Both the position numbers and the translations under genes were made by a program. This document shows, in pieces, positions 31,898 through 40,499 of a DNA stretch of 64,000 nucleotides. The stretch spans positions 1 through 64,000 of the forward strand of contig NZ_VFSD01000031.1 in NCBI RefSeq assembly GCF_014332515.1, read 5' to 3'. Below the pieces are notes generated by a model. It searched no databases and was not told where the DNA came from. It saw only the letters and a list, made by a program, of their open reading frames with translations. The DNA is from Pontibacter beigongshangensis. Its GTDB lineage: Bacteria; Bacteroidota; Bacteroidia; Cytophagales; Hymenobacteraceae. The stretch's first letter is position 1; every line of letters starts with the position of its first letter.

Positions 31898-33301
31898 CTA
31901 AATATGAAGCGGTCTGTTCTCGGTAGCTGCCAGACAAGCTTCTTTCATGGCCTCGGTGTAGGTAGGGTGCGCGTGGCTCATGCGGGCTATGTCTTCTGCC
32001 GATGCCCGGAACTCCATGGCTACAACTGCCTCGGCTATCATGTCGGCGGCGCGTGGGCCGATCATGTGCACGCCCAGAATCTCATCTGTTTCTTTATCTG
32101 CCAGTACTTTTACAAAGCCGTCGGTGTCCATAGAGGCCTTCGCGCGGCCCGATGCCTTAAACGGGAACGAACCTGATTTAAAGGCACGTCCCTGCTCCTT
32201 CAGTTGCTCCTCGGTATAGCCCACGCCTGCCACTTCCGGCCAGGTATACACCACGCCTGGTATCAGGTTGTAGTTGATGTGCGGCTTCTGCCCTACGATC
32301 TGCTCGGCTACCAGCACGCCTTCTTCTTCGGCCTTGTGTGCCAGCATGGCGCCTCGTACTACGTCGCCAATGGCATAAATACCCGGCACGTTTGTCTCAA
32401 GGTGGTCGTTTACGGCAATCATGCCGCGTTCGCCCAGCTGCACGCCTGCGTTCTCCAGGCCGAGGCCATCCGTGAATGGCTTACGACCAACAGACACCAG
32501 CACGTAATCCCCTTCAAATGTCACTGTCTCTCCTTTCGGATTTTCGGCTGTTACTTTCACCGTTTCGCCTTCGTTGGTAGCACCGGTTACTTTGTGGCTG
32601 AAGAAGAACTCAAAACCCAGGGTCTTCTTCAGTACGCGCTGCAACTCTCTGCCTAACGCGCGGTCCATCGTCGGGATAATGGAATCGAGAAACTCTACCA
32701 CAGTTACTTTGGCGCCCAGGCGGGCATACACCGAGCCAAGTTCCAGCCCGATTACGCCCCCCCCGATCACGATCATGTGCTTGGGCACTTCTGTTAGCGT
32801 CAGCGCCTCTGTAGAAGTAATAATGCGCTTTTTGTCGATTGGCAGGAACGGCAGCGCAGTCGGTTTTGAACCTGTCGCGATAATCGTTTTATCTGTTTCG
32901 ATCTCCTGCACGTTACCGTCGGCACCAGTTACTTTAAGCTTGTTCTTGCTAACAAAAGAGCCAAGCCCGAAGTAAGTGTCGATCTTGTTTTTCTTCATCA
33001 GAAAAGCAATGCCGTCGTTGTTCGACTTCACCACTTCGCCTTTGCGCTTGATCATCTGCTGCATGTTCACCTGCAGGTTCTCCAGGTCGATGCCATGCGT
33101 GGTAAAGGTATGCGCGGCATTATGGAAATGCTCCGACGAGTCGAGCAGCGCTTTAGACGGGATACAACCCACGTTGAGGCAGGTGCCTCCTAATACATTA
33201 TATTTTTCAACGATAGCGGTTTTCAAACCAAGCTGGGCACAGCGTATAGCCGCCACATACCCACCAGGTCCTGAACCGATAACTACTACATCGTATTTCA
33301 C
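31898..33301 (-). CDS. lpdA: Dihydrolipoyl dehydrogenase
   Basis: The E3 flavoprotein that reoxidises dihydrolipoamide on E2 with NAD+, shared by the 2-oxoglutarate dehydrogenase and related complexes. The 467 residues show the FAD-binding G-S-G-P-G-G-Y-V near 10-17, the redox disulfide C41-x4-C46 in G-G-T-C-L-N-V-G-C, the NAD-binding G-G-G-V-I-G-L-E-L near 180, and the catalytic His in H-A-H-P-T-Y-T-E near 445-452. The length is normal. It is the last gene of the odhA-odhB-lpdA series, but a four-helix-bundle gene with inverted repeats separates it from odhB, so it may need its own promoter. Confidence 0.96.
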   Translation of the reverse strand: MKYDVVVIGSGPGGYVAAIRCAQLGLKTAIVEKYNVLGGTCLNVGCIPSKALLDSSEHFHNAAHTFTTHGIDLENLQVNMQQMIKRKGEVVKSNNDGIAFLMKKNKIDTYFGLGSFVSKNKLKVTGADGNVQEIETDKTIIATGSKPTALPFLPIDKKRIITSTEALTLTEVPKHMIVIGGGVIGLELGSVYARLGAKVTVVEFLDSIIPTMDRALGRELQRVLKKTLGFEFFFSHKVTGATNEGETVKVTAENPKGETVTFEGDYVLVSVGRKPFTDGLGLENAGVQLGERGMIAVNDHLETNVPGIYAIGDVVRGAMLAHKAEEEGVLVAEQIVGQKPHINYNLIPGVVYTWPEVAGVGYTEEQLKEQGRAFKSGSFPFKASGRAKASMDTDGFVKVLADKETDEILGVHMIGPRAADMIAEAVVAMEFRASAEDIARMSHAHPTYTEAMKEACLAATENRPLHI

Positions 33302-33310
33302 GGCTTAAAT

Positions 33311-33342
33311 AGTTAAGAGTTAAAAGTTATGAGTTAAGAGTT
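33311..33342 (+). repeat. Family-B repeat, left inverted arm
   Basis: A 32-base unit built of AGTTAAGAGTTAAAAGTT and a similar second half. It is the exact reverse complement of 33834-33865. Confidence 0.9.
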
Positions 33343-33402
33343 ATTCTTGTTTTGATATAAGAATAAGGCTGCCTAACACTTTATCTTTGTTTTGGATTAA
33401 AT

Positions 33403-33759
33403 CTAAGAGTTATTCTTTTTAGACGTGAGAATAATGCTACTCAGCATCTTTTGCAACTCTAAACAATCGTTATGTATACTTTTAAAGGCTGCGCTTTCAA
33501 TCAACCCTGCTGTGTGCAGCAGGCGAAGCCAATAGCTGGTTTCGCGTGTCTCTTTTAAAGCGAGGTGTAGCTTATGAATGAAATCTGATTTAGACTGTGC
33601 TGCTACAGCTTCTTCAGCATTAGCGCCAATAGAGGTGCCGCTTCTTAGCAGTTGCTTTGCCAATACAAATTCTTTCTTCTGATCCTTCAGATACAAATAA
33701 AGCTTCACAATCCGTATCGCAAACTGAAATGACTTTTGCGCCACGATACTTTCAGCCAT
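33403..33759 (-). CDS. Four-helix-bundle protein (S23 / IVP family)
   Basis: A 118-residue, mostly helical protein of the family first seen in intervening sequences of 23S rRNA genes and related in fold to the Avd accessory protein of diversity-generating retroelements. Family marks are S-F-Q-F-A-I-R-I-V-K-L-Y near 10-21, L-L-R-S-G-T-S-I-G-A-N-A-E-E-A near 42-56, S-D-F-I-H-K-L-H-L-A-L-K-E near 63-75 and E-T-S-Y-W-L near 78-83. These proteins form basic pentameric rings in Avd; the function of the free-standing ones is unknown. Here the gene lies between inverted repeats inside a metabolic gene set, and the last helix ends in a Lys/Asn tail. Confidence 0.9.
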   Translation of the reverse strand: MAESIVAQKSFQFAIRIVKLYLYLKDQKKEFVLAKQLLRSGTSIGANAEEAVAAQSKSDFIHKLHLALKETRETSYWLRLLHTAGLIESAAFKSIHNDCLELQKMLSSIILTSKKNNS

Positions 33760-33770
33760 TGCTTTACATA

Positions 33771-33801
33771 ATTAAGAGTTAAAGGCTATAAGTTAAAAGT
33801 T
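33771..33801 (+). repeat. Family-B repeat, inner copy
   Basis: ATTAAGAGTTAAAGGC and TATAAGTTAAAAGTT, a diverged copy in the same direction as the left arm, 11 bases upstream of the four-helix-bundle start. Confidence 0.7.
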
Positions 33802-33833
33802 GTTTTGTAATACTTCAAAAATATTTCACCAAC

Positions 33834-33865
33834 AACTCTTAACTCATAACTTTTAACTCTTAACT
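33834..33865 (-). repeat. Family-B repeat, right inverted arm
   Basis: Exact reverse complement of 33311-33342. It abuts the odhB hairpin at 33866 with no base between. Confidence 0.9.
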
Positions 33866-33910
33866 GCGCTTATTATTAGGCGTTATTTCTAAACGCCTAA
33901 TAATAAGCGC
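33866..33910 (-). terminator. Hairpin spanning the odhB stop
   Basis: A perfect 19-bp stem (33866-33884 with 33892-33910) and a 7-base loop that contains the odhB stop codon. One arm is the odhB 3' coding end. There is no T run, so it may stabilise the mRNA end or end transcription before the inserted gene. Confidence 0.6.
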
Positions 33911-35475
33911 ATCGGGTCTTCCAGCAGTTCCTTCACCCGCACCAGGAAGCTTACTGACTCGCGGCCGTCGATGCTGCGGTGGTCGTAAGACAGAGCCACG
34001 TACATCATGGGCCGGATCTCTACCTGACCGTTGATGGCTACAGGCCGTTGCACAATGTTGTGCATACCCAGAATGGCAGATTGCGGCGCATTGATAATCG
34101 GCGTAGACATCATAGAACCGAACACACCACCGTTGGTGATGGTAAAGGTACCGCCTGTCATTTCTTCGATTGACAATTTACCGTCTCTTGCTTTTTTAGC
34201 CAGGCGGATAACTTCCTTCTCGATGCCATCCAGCGTCAGTTGCTCCGCATTGCGGATAACCGGCACCACCAGGCCTTTAGGAGAAGAAACGGCTATGGAT
34301 ATATCGCAAAAATCATTGAACACCATATCGTTGCCATCTATCATGGCGTTTACGGCTGGCCACTCCTGCAGCGCTACCGTGCAGGCTTTGGTGAAGAACG
34401 ACATAAAGCCGAGGCCTACTTCGTGCTTCTCTTTGAACTTGTCTTTATACTTGGCGCGAATGTCCATGATCGGTTTCATGTCTACCTCATTGAAGGTAGT
34501 GAGCATGGCCGTTTCATTTTTAACCTGTACCAGGCGGCGGGCGACTGTTTTGCGCAGGCTGCTCATCTTTTCGCGGCGCTGGTTGCGGTCTCCGCTGGCA
34601 GCCGGTGCGGCAGCCTCTTGCTTCGCGGCAGGAGCCGGGGCTGCGGCAGGAACTGAAGCAGCTTTCTGAGCGCCCTGGGCGTCTTCTTTGGTAATGCGGC
34701 CATCGCGGCCGGTACCCTGCACATCGGCCGGGTTAATGCCTTTTTCGGAAAGAATTTTGCCGGCCGCCGGCGATGGTGTGCCAGAGGCATAGGTCTGGTT
34801 GCCAGTGCCTGTTGCCGCTGCTGGCTGTGCAGCCGGAGCGGCAGGCTGAGCAGCCGGTTTAGCGGCAGCACCGCCTGCACCTGCCACGATACGGCAGATA
34901 GTAGCGCCAATCTCGATGGTATCGCCTTGCTGCGCTACAATCTGCAGCGTGCCGGCGCCTTCGGCAGGCAGCTCAAAGGTAGCTTTGTCAGATTCCAGCT
35001 CGGCAATGATTTCGTCCATTTCTACATGGTCGCCATCCTTTTTCAGCCAGTTGGCAATGGTTACCTCGGTTATAGATTCGCCTACGGTTGGCACTTTCAT
35101 TTCTATAGTTTCGCCGGCGCCTCCCTGCTGTGCGGCTGGAGCGGCGGCCTGCTGCTCAGGGGCAGCAGCGGCCGGTGCAGCCTGCTGTTCGGTGGCGGCA
35201 ACGGCTGGTGCGGCCGGAGCAGCGGCACCAGATGCCTCACCATTTTGTTCGATTCTGCAGATCAGGGCTCCTACTTCTATCGTGTCGCCTTCCTGTGCTA
35301 CTATCCGTAAAATACCTGCGGCTTCGGCGGGCAATTCGAATGTTGCTTTGTCAGATTCCAACTCACAAATCACCTCATCCATCTCTACGCGGTCACCGTC
35401 TTTTTTCAGCCACTGGGCTATCGTTACCTCGGTTATAGATTCGCCTACGGCAGGCACTTTTACTTCTAAACTCAT
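33889..35475 (-). CDS. odhB: Dihydrolipoyllysine succinyltransferase (E2), two lipoyl domains
   Basis: The E2 core of the 2-oxoglutarate dehydrogenase complex; it takes succinyl groups from E1 on a swinging lipoyl arm and passes them to CoA. The 528 residues hold two lipoyl domains (about 1-77, lipoyl Lys43; about 125-200, Lys165, both in E-S-D-K-A), Ala/Pro/Gln-rich linkers, an E3-binding motif (about 225-262) and the catalytic domain with D-H-R-S-I-D-G-R-E near 499-507. The two lipoyl domains are close copies; E. coli SucB has one. Two-domain forms are known in Bacteroidota, so this is lineage-typical. A 109-base spacer separates it from odhA. Confidence 0.95.
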   Translation of the reverse strand: MSLEVKVPAVGESITEVTIAQWLKKDGDRVEMDEVICELESDKATFELPAEAAGILRIVAQEGDTIEVGALICRIEQNGEASGAAAPAAPAVAATEQQAAPAAAAPEQQAAAPAAQQGGAGETIEMKVPTVGESITEVTIANWLKKDGDHVEMDEIIAELESDKATFELPAEGAGTLQIVAQQGDTIEIGATICRIVAGAGGAAAKPAAQPAAPAAQPAAATGTGNQTYASGTPSPAAGKILSEKGINPADVQGTGRDGRITKEDAQGAQKAASVPAAAPAPAAKQEAAAPAASGDRNQRREKMSSLRKTVARRLVQVKNETAMLTTFNEVDMKPIMDIRAKYKDKFKEKHEVGLGFMSFFTKACTVALQEWPAVNAMIDGNDMVFNDFCDISIAVSSPKGLVVPVIRNAEQLTLDGIEKEVIRLAKKARDGKLSIEEMTGGTFTITNGGVFGSMMSTPIINAPQSAILGMHNIVQRPVAINGQVEIRPMMYVALSYDHRSIDGRESVSFLVRVKELLEDPMRLLLGV

Positions 35476-35584
35476 ATTTATTCCAATTATGAATGACGAA
35501 TTAAGGGTTACGACTGAAGGATGGGGAAAGGTTAAAAAAAGCTTTCTCCAGGGACCAGCTTAAGCTCCTGCCCCATCCTCCTCA

Positions 35585-38341
35585 CTAAATTTCGAATGCT
35601 CGGTTTACAATGTCCTGCTGCTCTTTTACGTGCACTTTCATGTAGCCGGTGGCAGGCGAGGCACTTGGTTTACGCGCAATTACATCTTCCAGCTGCTTTC
35701 GCATAATGCGCAGCATGTACATCCAGGCTCCCATATTCTCCGGCTCCTCCTGTACCCAGTATATGCTGGCGTTCTTGTATTTCTTCAGTTCTGTCTCCAG
35801 CTGCACCTTAGGGAATGGCGCCAATTGCTCCAGGCGGATAATGGCCACATCGGTGCGCTTATTCTTCTGCTGCTCTTCGAGCAGGTCAAAAAACACCTTG
35901 CCAGTACATAGCAACACTTTCTTCACACTCTTTGCCGAAGCGAACACATCGCCAATCACTTCTCTGAAACCGCCCGATGTGAACTCCTCTACCGGAGACA
36001 CTACAGTTGGGTGGCGCAACAGCGACTTAGGCGACATGTTGATAGCCGGCTTGCGGAAAGGCAGGGCCAGCTGGCGGCGCAGCATGTGGAAGAAGTTGGC
36101 TGGTGTGGTAATGTTCGTCACGAATATGTTGTTTTCGGCGGCAAGCTGCAGAAAGCGTTCCGGGCGGGCATTGGAGTGCTCTGGCCCCTGGCCTTCGTAG
36201 CCGTGCGGCAACAGCATTACCACACCGTTCATGCGCTGCCACTTAGATTCTGTAGCCGTTATAAACTGGTCGATCATGACCTGGGCGCCATTGGCAAAGT
36301 CGCCGAACTGCGCCTCCCAGATAACCAGTGCATTTGGGTTAGCCATGGCATAGCCAAACTCAAAGCCGAGCACACCATACTCAGAAAGCAGGGAGTTGTA
36401 AATTTCCAGCTCACGCTGGCCTTCCTGTATATAGTTCAGGTTGCAATACGGCGCGCTGGTGTTGGCATCGCGCAGCACGGCATGGCGATGCGAGAAAGTG
36501 CCGCGCTGCACGTCCTGGCCGCTCAGGCGCACTATTCTGCCATCTGTTAAGATAGAGCCGTAAGCAAGTAGCTCAGCAGCGGCCCAGTTTAGCTGGCGGG
36601 TCTCGAAGAACATTTCTTTCCGGTCCTTCAATAGCTTCTCTATTTGCTTAAGCGGCTTAAAGCCTTGCGGAACAGAGGTAAGCGCCTCTCCTACCTTCTT
36701 CACGGTATCCTCCGATATGCCTGTCTCCGGCGACTGGTCAAAATCTCCGGGTTGGGAGCGGCGCAGTTCTTTCCATTCCTTTTCCAGTGTCTGGTATTTA
36801 TAAGGGAGTGGCTTTTGCTTTACCATATCCAGCCGGTCCTGCAGCAACTGGCGAAACTCTTTGTCCATTGAATCAGCCAGCTCGGCATCAATCTCGCCGT
36901 GGCTGATAAGCTCTTTGTTATAAACTTCGCGTGGGTTCGGGTGCTTCGAGATCAGGTTGTAAAGGTGCGGCTGCGTAAACTTAGGCTCGTCGGCCTCGTT
37001 GTGGCCATGGCGACGGTAGCATACCATATCGATAAAGATGTCGCCGCCAAATTTCTGCCGGTACTCCGTTGCCAGACGCACCGCAAAAACTACGGCTTCC
37101 GGGTTATCGCCATTTACGTGCAGCACTGGGGCATCTATCATTTTGGCAACATCGGTGCAGTAAATAGAGGAGCGGGCATCTACGAAGTCGGTGGTGAAAC
37201 CGATCTGGTTGTTGATCACGAAGTGGATGGTACCGCCCGTGGCATAACCAGCCAGTTTCGACATCTGCGTTACTTCGTACACAATGCCCTGGCCTGCCAC
37301 GGCTGCATCGCCATGGATCAGGATGGGTACGATCTTGCGCGGATCTTTTTCGTACATGCAGTCTATTTTGGCACGCACAAAACCTTCTACCACCGGGTTC
37401 ACCGCTTCCAGGTGCGACGGGTTAGGAGCCAGTTTCAGATTAACTTTATTGCCAGACGGGGTATCTACTTCGGAGGAGATGCCCATGTGGTATTTCACGT
37501 CGCCATCGCCGTAAGTCAGGTCCGGAACGGCCGTGCCTTCAAACTCAGAGAAAATCTGCTCATAGGTTTTGCCCATGATGTTGGCCAGCACGTTCAGGCG
37601 GCCGCGGTGCGCCATGCCTATCACCACTTCTCTGGCACCAAGCTCGGAGGCTCTGTCTATGATGGCATCAAGAGCCGGAATAGTTGTCTCACCCCCTTCG
37701 AGTGAGAAGCGTTTCTGCCCCAAGAACTTTGTGTGCAGGAAGTTCTCAAATACAACCGCCTCGTTGAGTTTGCAGAGAATACGCTTTTTGTATTCTATTG
37801 GCGGGTTAAAGCTCAGGAAATCTCTCTCGATCTTCTGCTGCAGCCAGGTCAGTATCTCCGGATCGCGGATGTACATGTACTCGAAGCCGATGCCTGCCTC
37901 GTATATTTTCTTTACGGCATTTAAAATGTCGCGCAGGGTGGCTGGCCCTATGCCGATTACCTCGCCCACCTGAAACACGGTGTCCAGATCTGCCTCTGTC
38001 AGCCCGAAATCTTTCAGGTCGAGCAGTGCCTTGCGGTCTTTGCGCTCGCGCACCGGGTTGGTTTTGGCGCGCAGGTGCCCACGGCTGCGGTAGGCATAAA
38101 TCAGATTACGCACAGCAACCTCTTTTTCGGATTCGCGCTGCACGCCTGACGCCGATTTAGCGGGAGCAGCTGCTACATCTTCTTTCTCGTACCCATTCTC
38201 GGAGTAGGTGCCGGAGAACTCATACCCTTCAAAAAATTTGCGCCACCCGAACTCTACTGATTCCGGATCTTGTTGATAAGCTTTATAAAGTTCATCAATG
38301 TAAGCGCCGTGCGCATTGGCGATGTACGTATATTTGTCCAT
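35585..38341 (-). CDS. odhA: 2-oxoglutarate dehydrogenase E1 component
   Basis: The thiamin-diphosphate-dependent E1 enzyme that decarboxylates 2-oxoglutarate in the TCA cycle and hands the succinyl group to OdhB. The start at 38341 gives 918 residues and the typical N-terminus Y-I-A-N-A-H-G-A-Y-I-D-E-L-Y-K-A-Y; the frame is open 33 bases further but without support. Visible marks are G-M-A-H-R-G-R-L-N near 248, the TDP-binding G-D-A-A-V-A-G-Q-G near 346, and the H-G-Y-E-G-Q-G-P-E-H-S block near 710. It is the first gene of the odhA-odhB pair, with a promoter directly upstream. Confidence 0.96.
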   Translation of the reverse strand: MDKYTYIANAHGAYIDELYKAYQQDPESVEFGWRKFFEGYEFSGTYSENGYEKEDVAAAPAKSASGVQRESEKEVAVRNLIYAYRSRGHLRAKTNPVRERKDRKALLDLKDFGLTEADLDTVFQVGEVIGIGPATLRDILNAVKKIYEAGIGFEYMYIRDPEILTWLQQKIERDFLSFNPPIEYKKRILCKLNEAVVFENFLHTKFLGQKRFSLEGGETTIPALDAIIDRASELGAREVVIGMAHRGRLNVLANIMGKTYEQIFSEFEGTAVPDLTYGDGDVKYHMGISSEVDTPSGNKVNLKLAPNPSHLEAVNPVVEGFVRAKIDCMYEKDPRKIVPILIHGDAAVAGQGIVYEVTQMSKLAGYATGGTIHFVINNQIGFTTDFVDARSSIYCTDVAKMIDAPVLHVNGDNPEAVVFAVRLATEYRQKFGGDIFIDMVCYRRHGHNEADEPKFTQPHLYNLISKHPNPREVYNKELISHGEIDAELADSMDKEFRQLLQDRLDMVKQKPLPYKYQTLEKEWKELRRSQPGDFDQSPETGISEDTVKKVGEALTSVPQGFKPLKQIEKLLKDRKEMFFETRQLNWAAAELLAYGSILTDGRIVRLSGQDVQRGTFSHRHAVLRDANTSAPYCNLNYIQEGQRELEIYNSLLSEYGVLGFEFGYAMANPNALVIWEAQFGDFANGAQVMIDQFITATESKWQRMNGVVMLLPHGYEGQGPEHSNARPERFLQLAAENNIFVTNITTPANFFHMLRRQLALPFRKPAINMSPKSLLRHPTVVSPVEEFTSGGFREVIGDVFASAKSVKKVLLCTGKVFFDLLEEQQKNKRTDVAIIRLEQLAPFPKVQLETELKKYKNASIYWVQEEPENMGAWMYMLRIMRKQLEDVIARKPSASPATGYMKVHVKEQQDIVNRAFEI

Positions 38342-38371
38342 AAAATTTGTTGCTGCTTTTTTAAAGCGCAG

Positions 38372-38401
38372 CAAAGATAGAAGTAATTGTAAAAAAACAA
38401 A
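38372..38401 (-). promoter_or_regulatory. Promoter of odhA
   Basis: On the minus strand TATCTTTG (38372-38379) matches the -7 box and TTTG (38398-38401) lies 18 bases upstream, one short of the usual spacing. The odhA ATG is 30 bases downstream. Confidence 0.65.
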
Positions 38402-39063
38402 TCTCTTGTATTCGCATAAGCGGGTTTAACTGGTTTTCAGTAAATTAATGGCCCATCTGTCCGCTATACTTTTGTTCCTCTTTTATTAACGTTGAATATG
38501 CTTATAAATGTTTTTTTATCTTTTTCAAACGAATGTTAGTGTAAATGTAGGACAATGCGATAATATACAGAAGCAAAACTCACTTTTTATATGCCACTAT
38601 GCTTGCAGGGGCCGCCGCCCCACATCCCAGCCTTAAATAAATGATGTTAAAAAGAGATTTTATTGTTCAGGTTGCCGTAACAACGGCCGAAGTGCATGTT
38701 ACTTTAGCAGGCCACCAGAGATAGTGCACGGGCGGCCAGCGGCTGTTTAAGAGGCATTTTACTGATCACGACCTACGTGCTCCGGCTGTATAGCATGTTA
38801 CTTTCAGCCATATTTTTTCCTTTATACTTCTATTAACTCTTCCTACTTTTATTCTGACTAAAGAGTAATGGCACAGGTTCCCTGAGGCAGGTATGTTTAG
38901 TTTAGATGATCTGCGCCACATATGGGTCTGAAAGCACCCAGACATCACATTTTCTCACCGAAGCCATGTCTGGTCGGTTTTTTTGGCGGCAGATCAGAAA
39001 TTTAATCAAGTCCTGCATGCCAGAGCAAAAAGCATCAGTTTCATCTTTTAAATATGACTCGCT
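38402..39063. other. Long spacer without recognisable feature
   Basis: 662 bases between odhA and the WYL-like gene. It is AT-rich to about 38560. No family-A copy, tRNA or hairpin is clear, and a 60-codon frame on the minus strand (38766-38948) has no support. Confidence 0.4.
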
Positions 39064-39369
39064 ATGTACAGCCACCTGTTAGATGAAATTTCGAGAGCAA
39101 TCGGCGCACGCCTCCTCATCCGGTTCACCTACAAAAATAAAGAGTATCTTGTAGAGCCACACCTGGTGGGCAAAAACTTTGATGCAGAGGATTGCCTGCT
39201 GGCCTGGCAGATTAACAGAAGCAAAAAAGAGAGCCTGGCAACCGGATGGAAATGCTTTGAGCTGAGCAACTTATCGGAGCTCAAACTTCTGGAGAGAAGG
39301 TTTTCCTCTCCCCGCCCCGGCTACGACCCTTATGACAGCACTATGAGCAGAATCTATTACAGAATCTGA
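39064..39369 (+). CDS. Short WYL-like domain protein
   Basis: A 101-residue protein resembling a stand-alone WYL core: an N-terminal helix, then L-L-I-R-F-T-Y-K-N-K-E-Y-L-V-E-P-H-L-V-G near 17-36, G-W-K-C-F-E-L-S-N-L-S near 61-71 and a closing Y-D-P-Y segment. WYL domains bind nucleic acid or nucleotides and often regulate defence genes, but the free-standing short form in Bacteroidota has no known role. There is no helix-turn-helix. It lies 85 bases before vsr on the same strand, and the two may be cotranscribed. Confidence 0.6.
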   Translation: MYSHLLDEISRAIGARLLIRFTYKNKEYLVEPHLVGKNFDAEDCLLAWQINRSKKESLATGWKCFELSNLSELKLLERRFSSPRPGYDPYDSTMSRIYYRI

Positions 39370-39454
39370 GGCACCTTATTTTTCACTCCTGGGGCACCTA
39401 AGCTACCCTCCGCTTGTTATACAGGCAATTCCGTCTTTCGCAAAAAGAAGAGGT

Positions 39455-39940
39455 TTGGCCGCTAAAAAGAAACATAAAACTTACCAGAAACACACGGCAA
39501 CTGTTCCGCTCACCGCCCAGGAAAAGGTGAGCCGGTATATGCGTGGCAACAAGTCCGGAAACACGAGGCCGGAGCTGCTGCTTCGCCAAAGGCTTTGGCA
39601 GGCAGGCCTGCGCGGCTACCGGGTACACTGGCCTAAAGCCCCCGGCAAGCCGGACATCTGCTACCCTGGCCGCAAACTGGCTGTTTTTGTGCATGGCTGC
39701 TTCTGGCACCGCTGCCCCTACTGCCTGCCGGCTCTCCCTAAAACGAATGTACCCTTCTGGCAAAACAAATTTGAGCGCAACATGGCCCGCGACGCAGCCT
39801 ATAAAATCATGTACCGCGAAGCCGGCTGGACCTGTCTTACTATCTGGGAGTGTCAGCTCTATGCCGACACCGAGGGCTGCCTTACCCTGATCAGGGAACT
39901 GCACCAGGGCGTGCCTGCCAGCTGGGAAATAGCAGCCTGA
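39455..39940 (+). CDS. vsr: Very short patch repair endonuclease
   Basis: A 161-residue Vsr-type endonuclease that nicks next to T:G mismatches arising from deamination of 5-methylcytosine. The start is the TTG at 39455, because the first ATG (39539) would remove the conserved V-S-R-Y-M-R-G-N-K-S-G-N-T segment. Catalytic and zinc-site residues appear in K-P-D-I-C-Y-P (Asp67) and V-F-V-H-G-C-F-W-H-R-C (about 77-87), and T-I-W-E-C-Q closes the fold. Vsr normally sits next to a cytosine methyltransferase; none is in this window, so it is an orphan here. Confidence 0.85.
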   Translation: MAAKKKHKTYQKHTATVPLTAQEKVSRYMRGNKSGNTRPELLLRQRLWQAGLRGYRVHWPKAPGKPDICYPGRKLAVFVHGCFWHRCPYCLPALPKTNVPFWQNKFERNMARDAAYKIMYREAGWTCLTIWECQLYADTEGCLTLIRELHQGVPASWEIAA

Positions 39941-39958
39941 GCAAAGCCGGCCATCCGC

Positions 39959-40009
39959 AAATTATTCTAATGTTTTTGCCCCTCCAGAGGCTCTGCTGCT
40001 GCTGCTCTG
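39959..40009 (+). repeat. Family-A repeat, copy A15
   Basis: AATTATTCTAATG, T run in place of the A run, core CCTCCAGAGG (39981-39990), full tail CTCTGCTGCTGCTGCTCTG. Confidence 0.9.
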
Positions 40010-40185
40010 TTTTAAGACTGAATGGCAGACCGGTGGTATTTGACTTTTTTCTGCAGCAGGAATCAAGAGGTTTGTGTTTCCCAGGGTCCGTTCTTACATT
40101 CATTTTTAAATTGAAAGCAGACCAGGCACCTACAAGTTAGTGTTGCCGGGGTCAGGTAGCGCAGCAGGAGGAGGCTCTATTCATG

Positions 40186-40224
40186 AATTATTCTAATCAA
40201 AAACCCCCTCCAGAGGCTCTGTTG
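40186..40224 (+). repeat. Family-A repeat, copy A16
   Basis: AATTATTCTAATC, A run, core CCTCCAGAGG, short tail. An ATG just before it (40183) opens a 57-codon frame M-N-Y-S-N-Q-K-P-P-P-E-A-L-L. With A15 it fills the spacer 39941-40499, where I see no accepted gene. Confidence 0.9.
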
Positions 40225-40499
40225 ATACTTTGGCTGTTAGGCAGCAGGCCTTATTCTGTGCATGTACTCCGAACCAATGCACCCAATGGACTCTACCTGC
40301 CTAGCAGGCCACGACACCACTTTCCGGAATTCAACTTTAGATTTAGTCAGACCTGAAAATCAAAGGAAAGTGTCTTGCGCCCTGTAACAGATCACAGTGC
40401 CATTTCGATTTCCGGAAAGTTGCCTCGCAGTTTATAAATTTTAGCCACCCGACCTCTTTTATCGTTATAGGAAACCGGACAACACCTAAACCATTACCT

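Larger units (their letters stand above)
33311..33865. mobile_element. Possible small inserted element with a four-helix-bundle gene
   Basis: A 555-base segment bounded by perfect 32-bp inverted repeats and containing one gene of the four-helix-bundle (23S intervening-sequence protein) family plus further family-B copies. It interrupts the odhB-lpdA gene pair. There is no transposase and no clear target-site duplication. The same repeat also occurs alone (25003-25029), so the arms could be two independent repeat copies; mobility is inference. Confidence 0.45.

Noticed and set aside
33403..33759. Diversity-generating retroelement, because the four-helix-bundle protein resembles Avd
   Set aside because: There is no reverse transcriptase, no template repeat and no variable-repeat target within the window.
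39398..39904. Minus-strand frame of 168 codons across vsr
   Set aside because: It is antisense to the conserved Vsr protein, whose motifs fix the plus frame.
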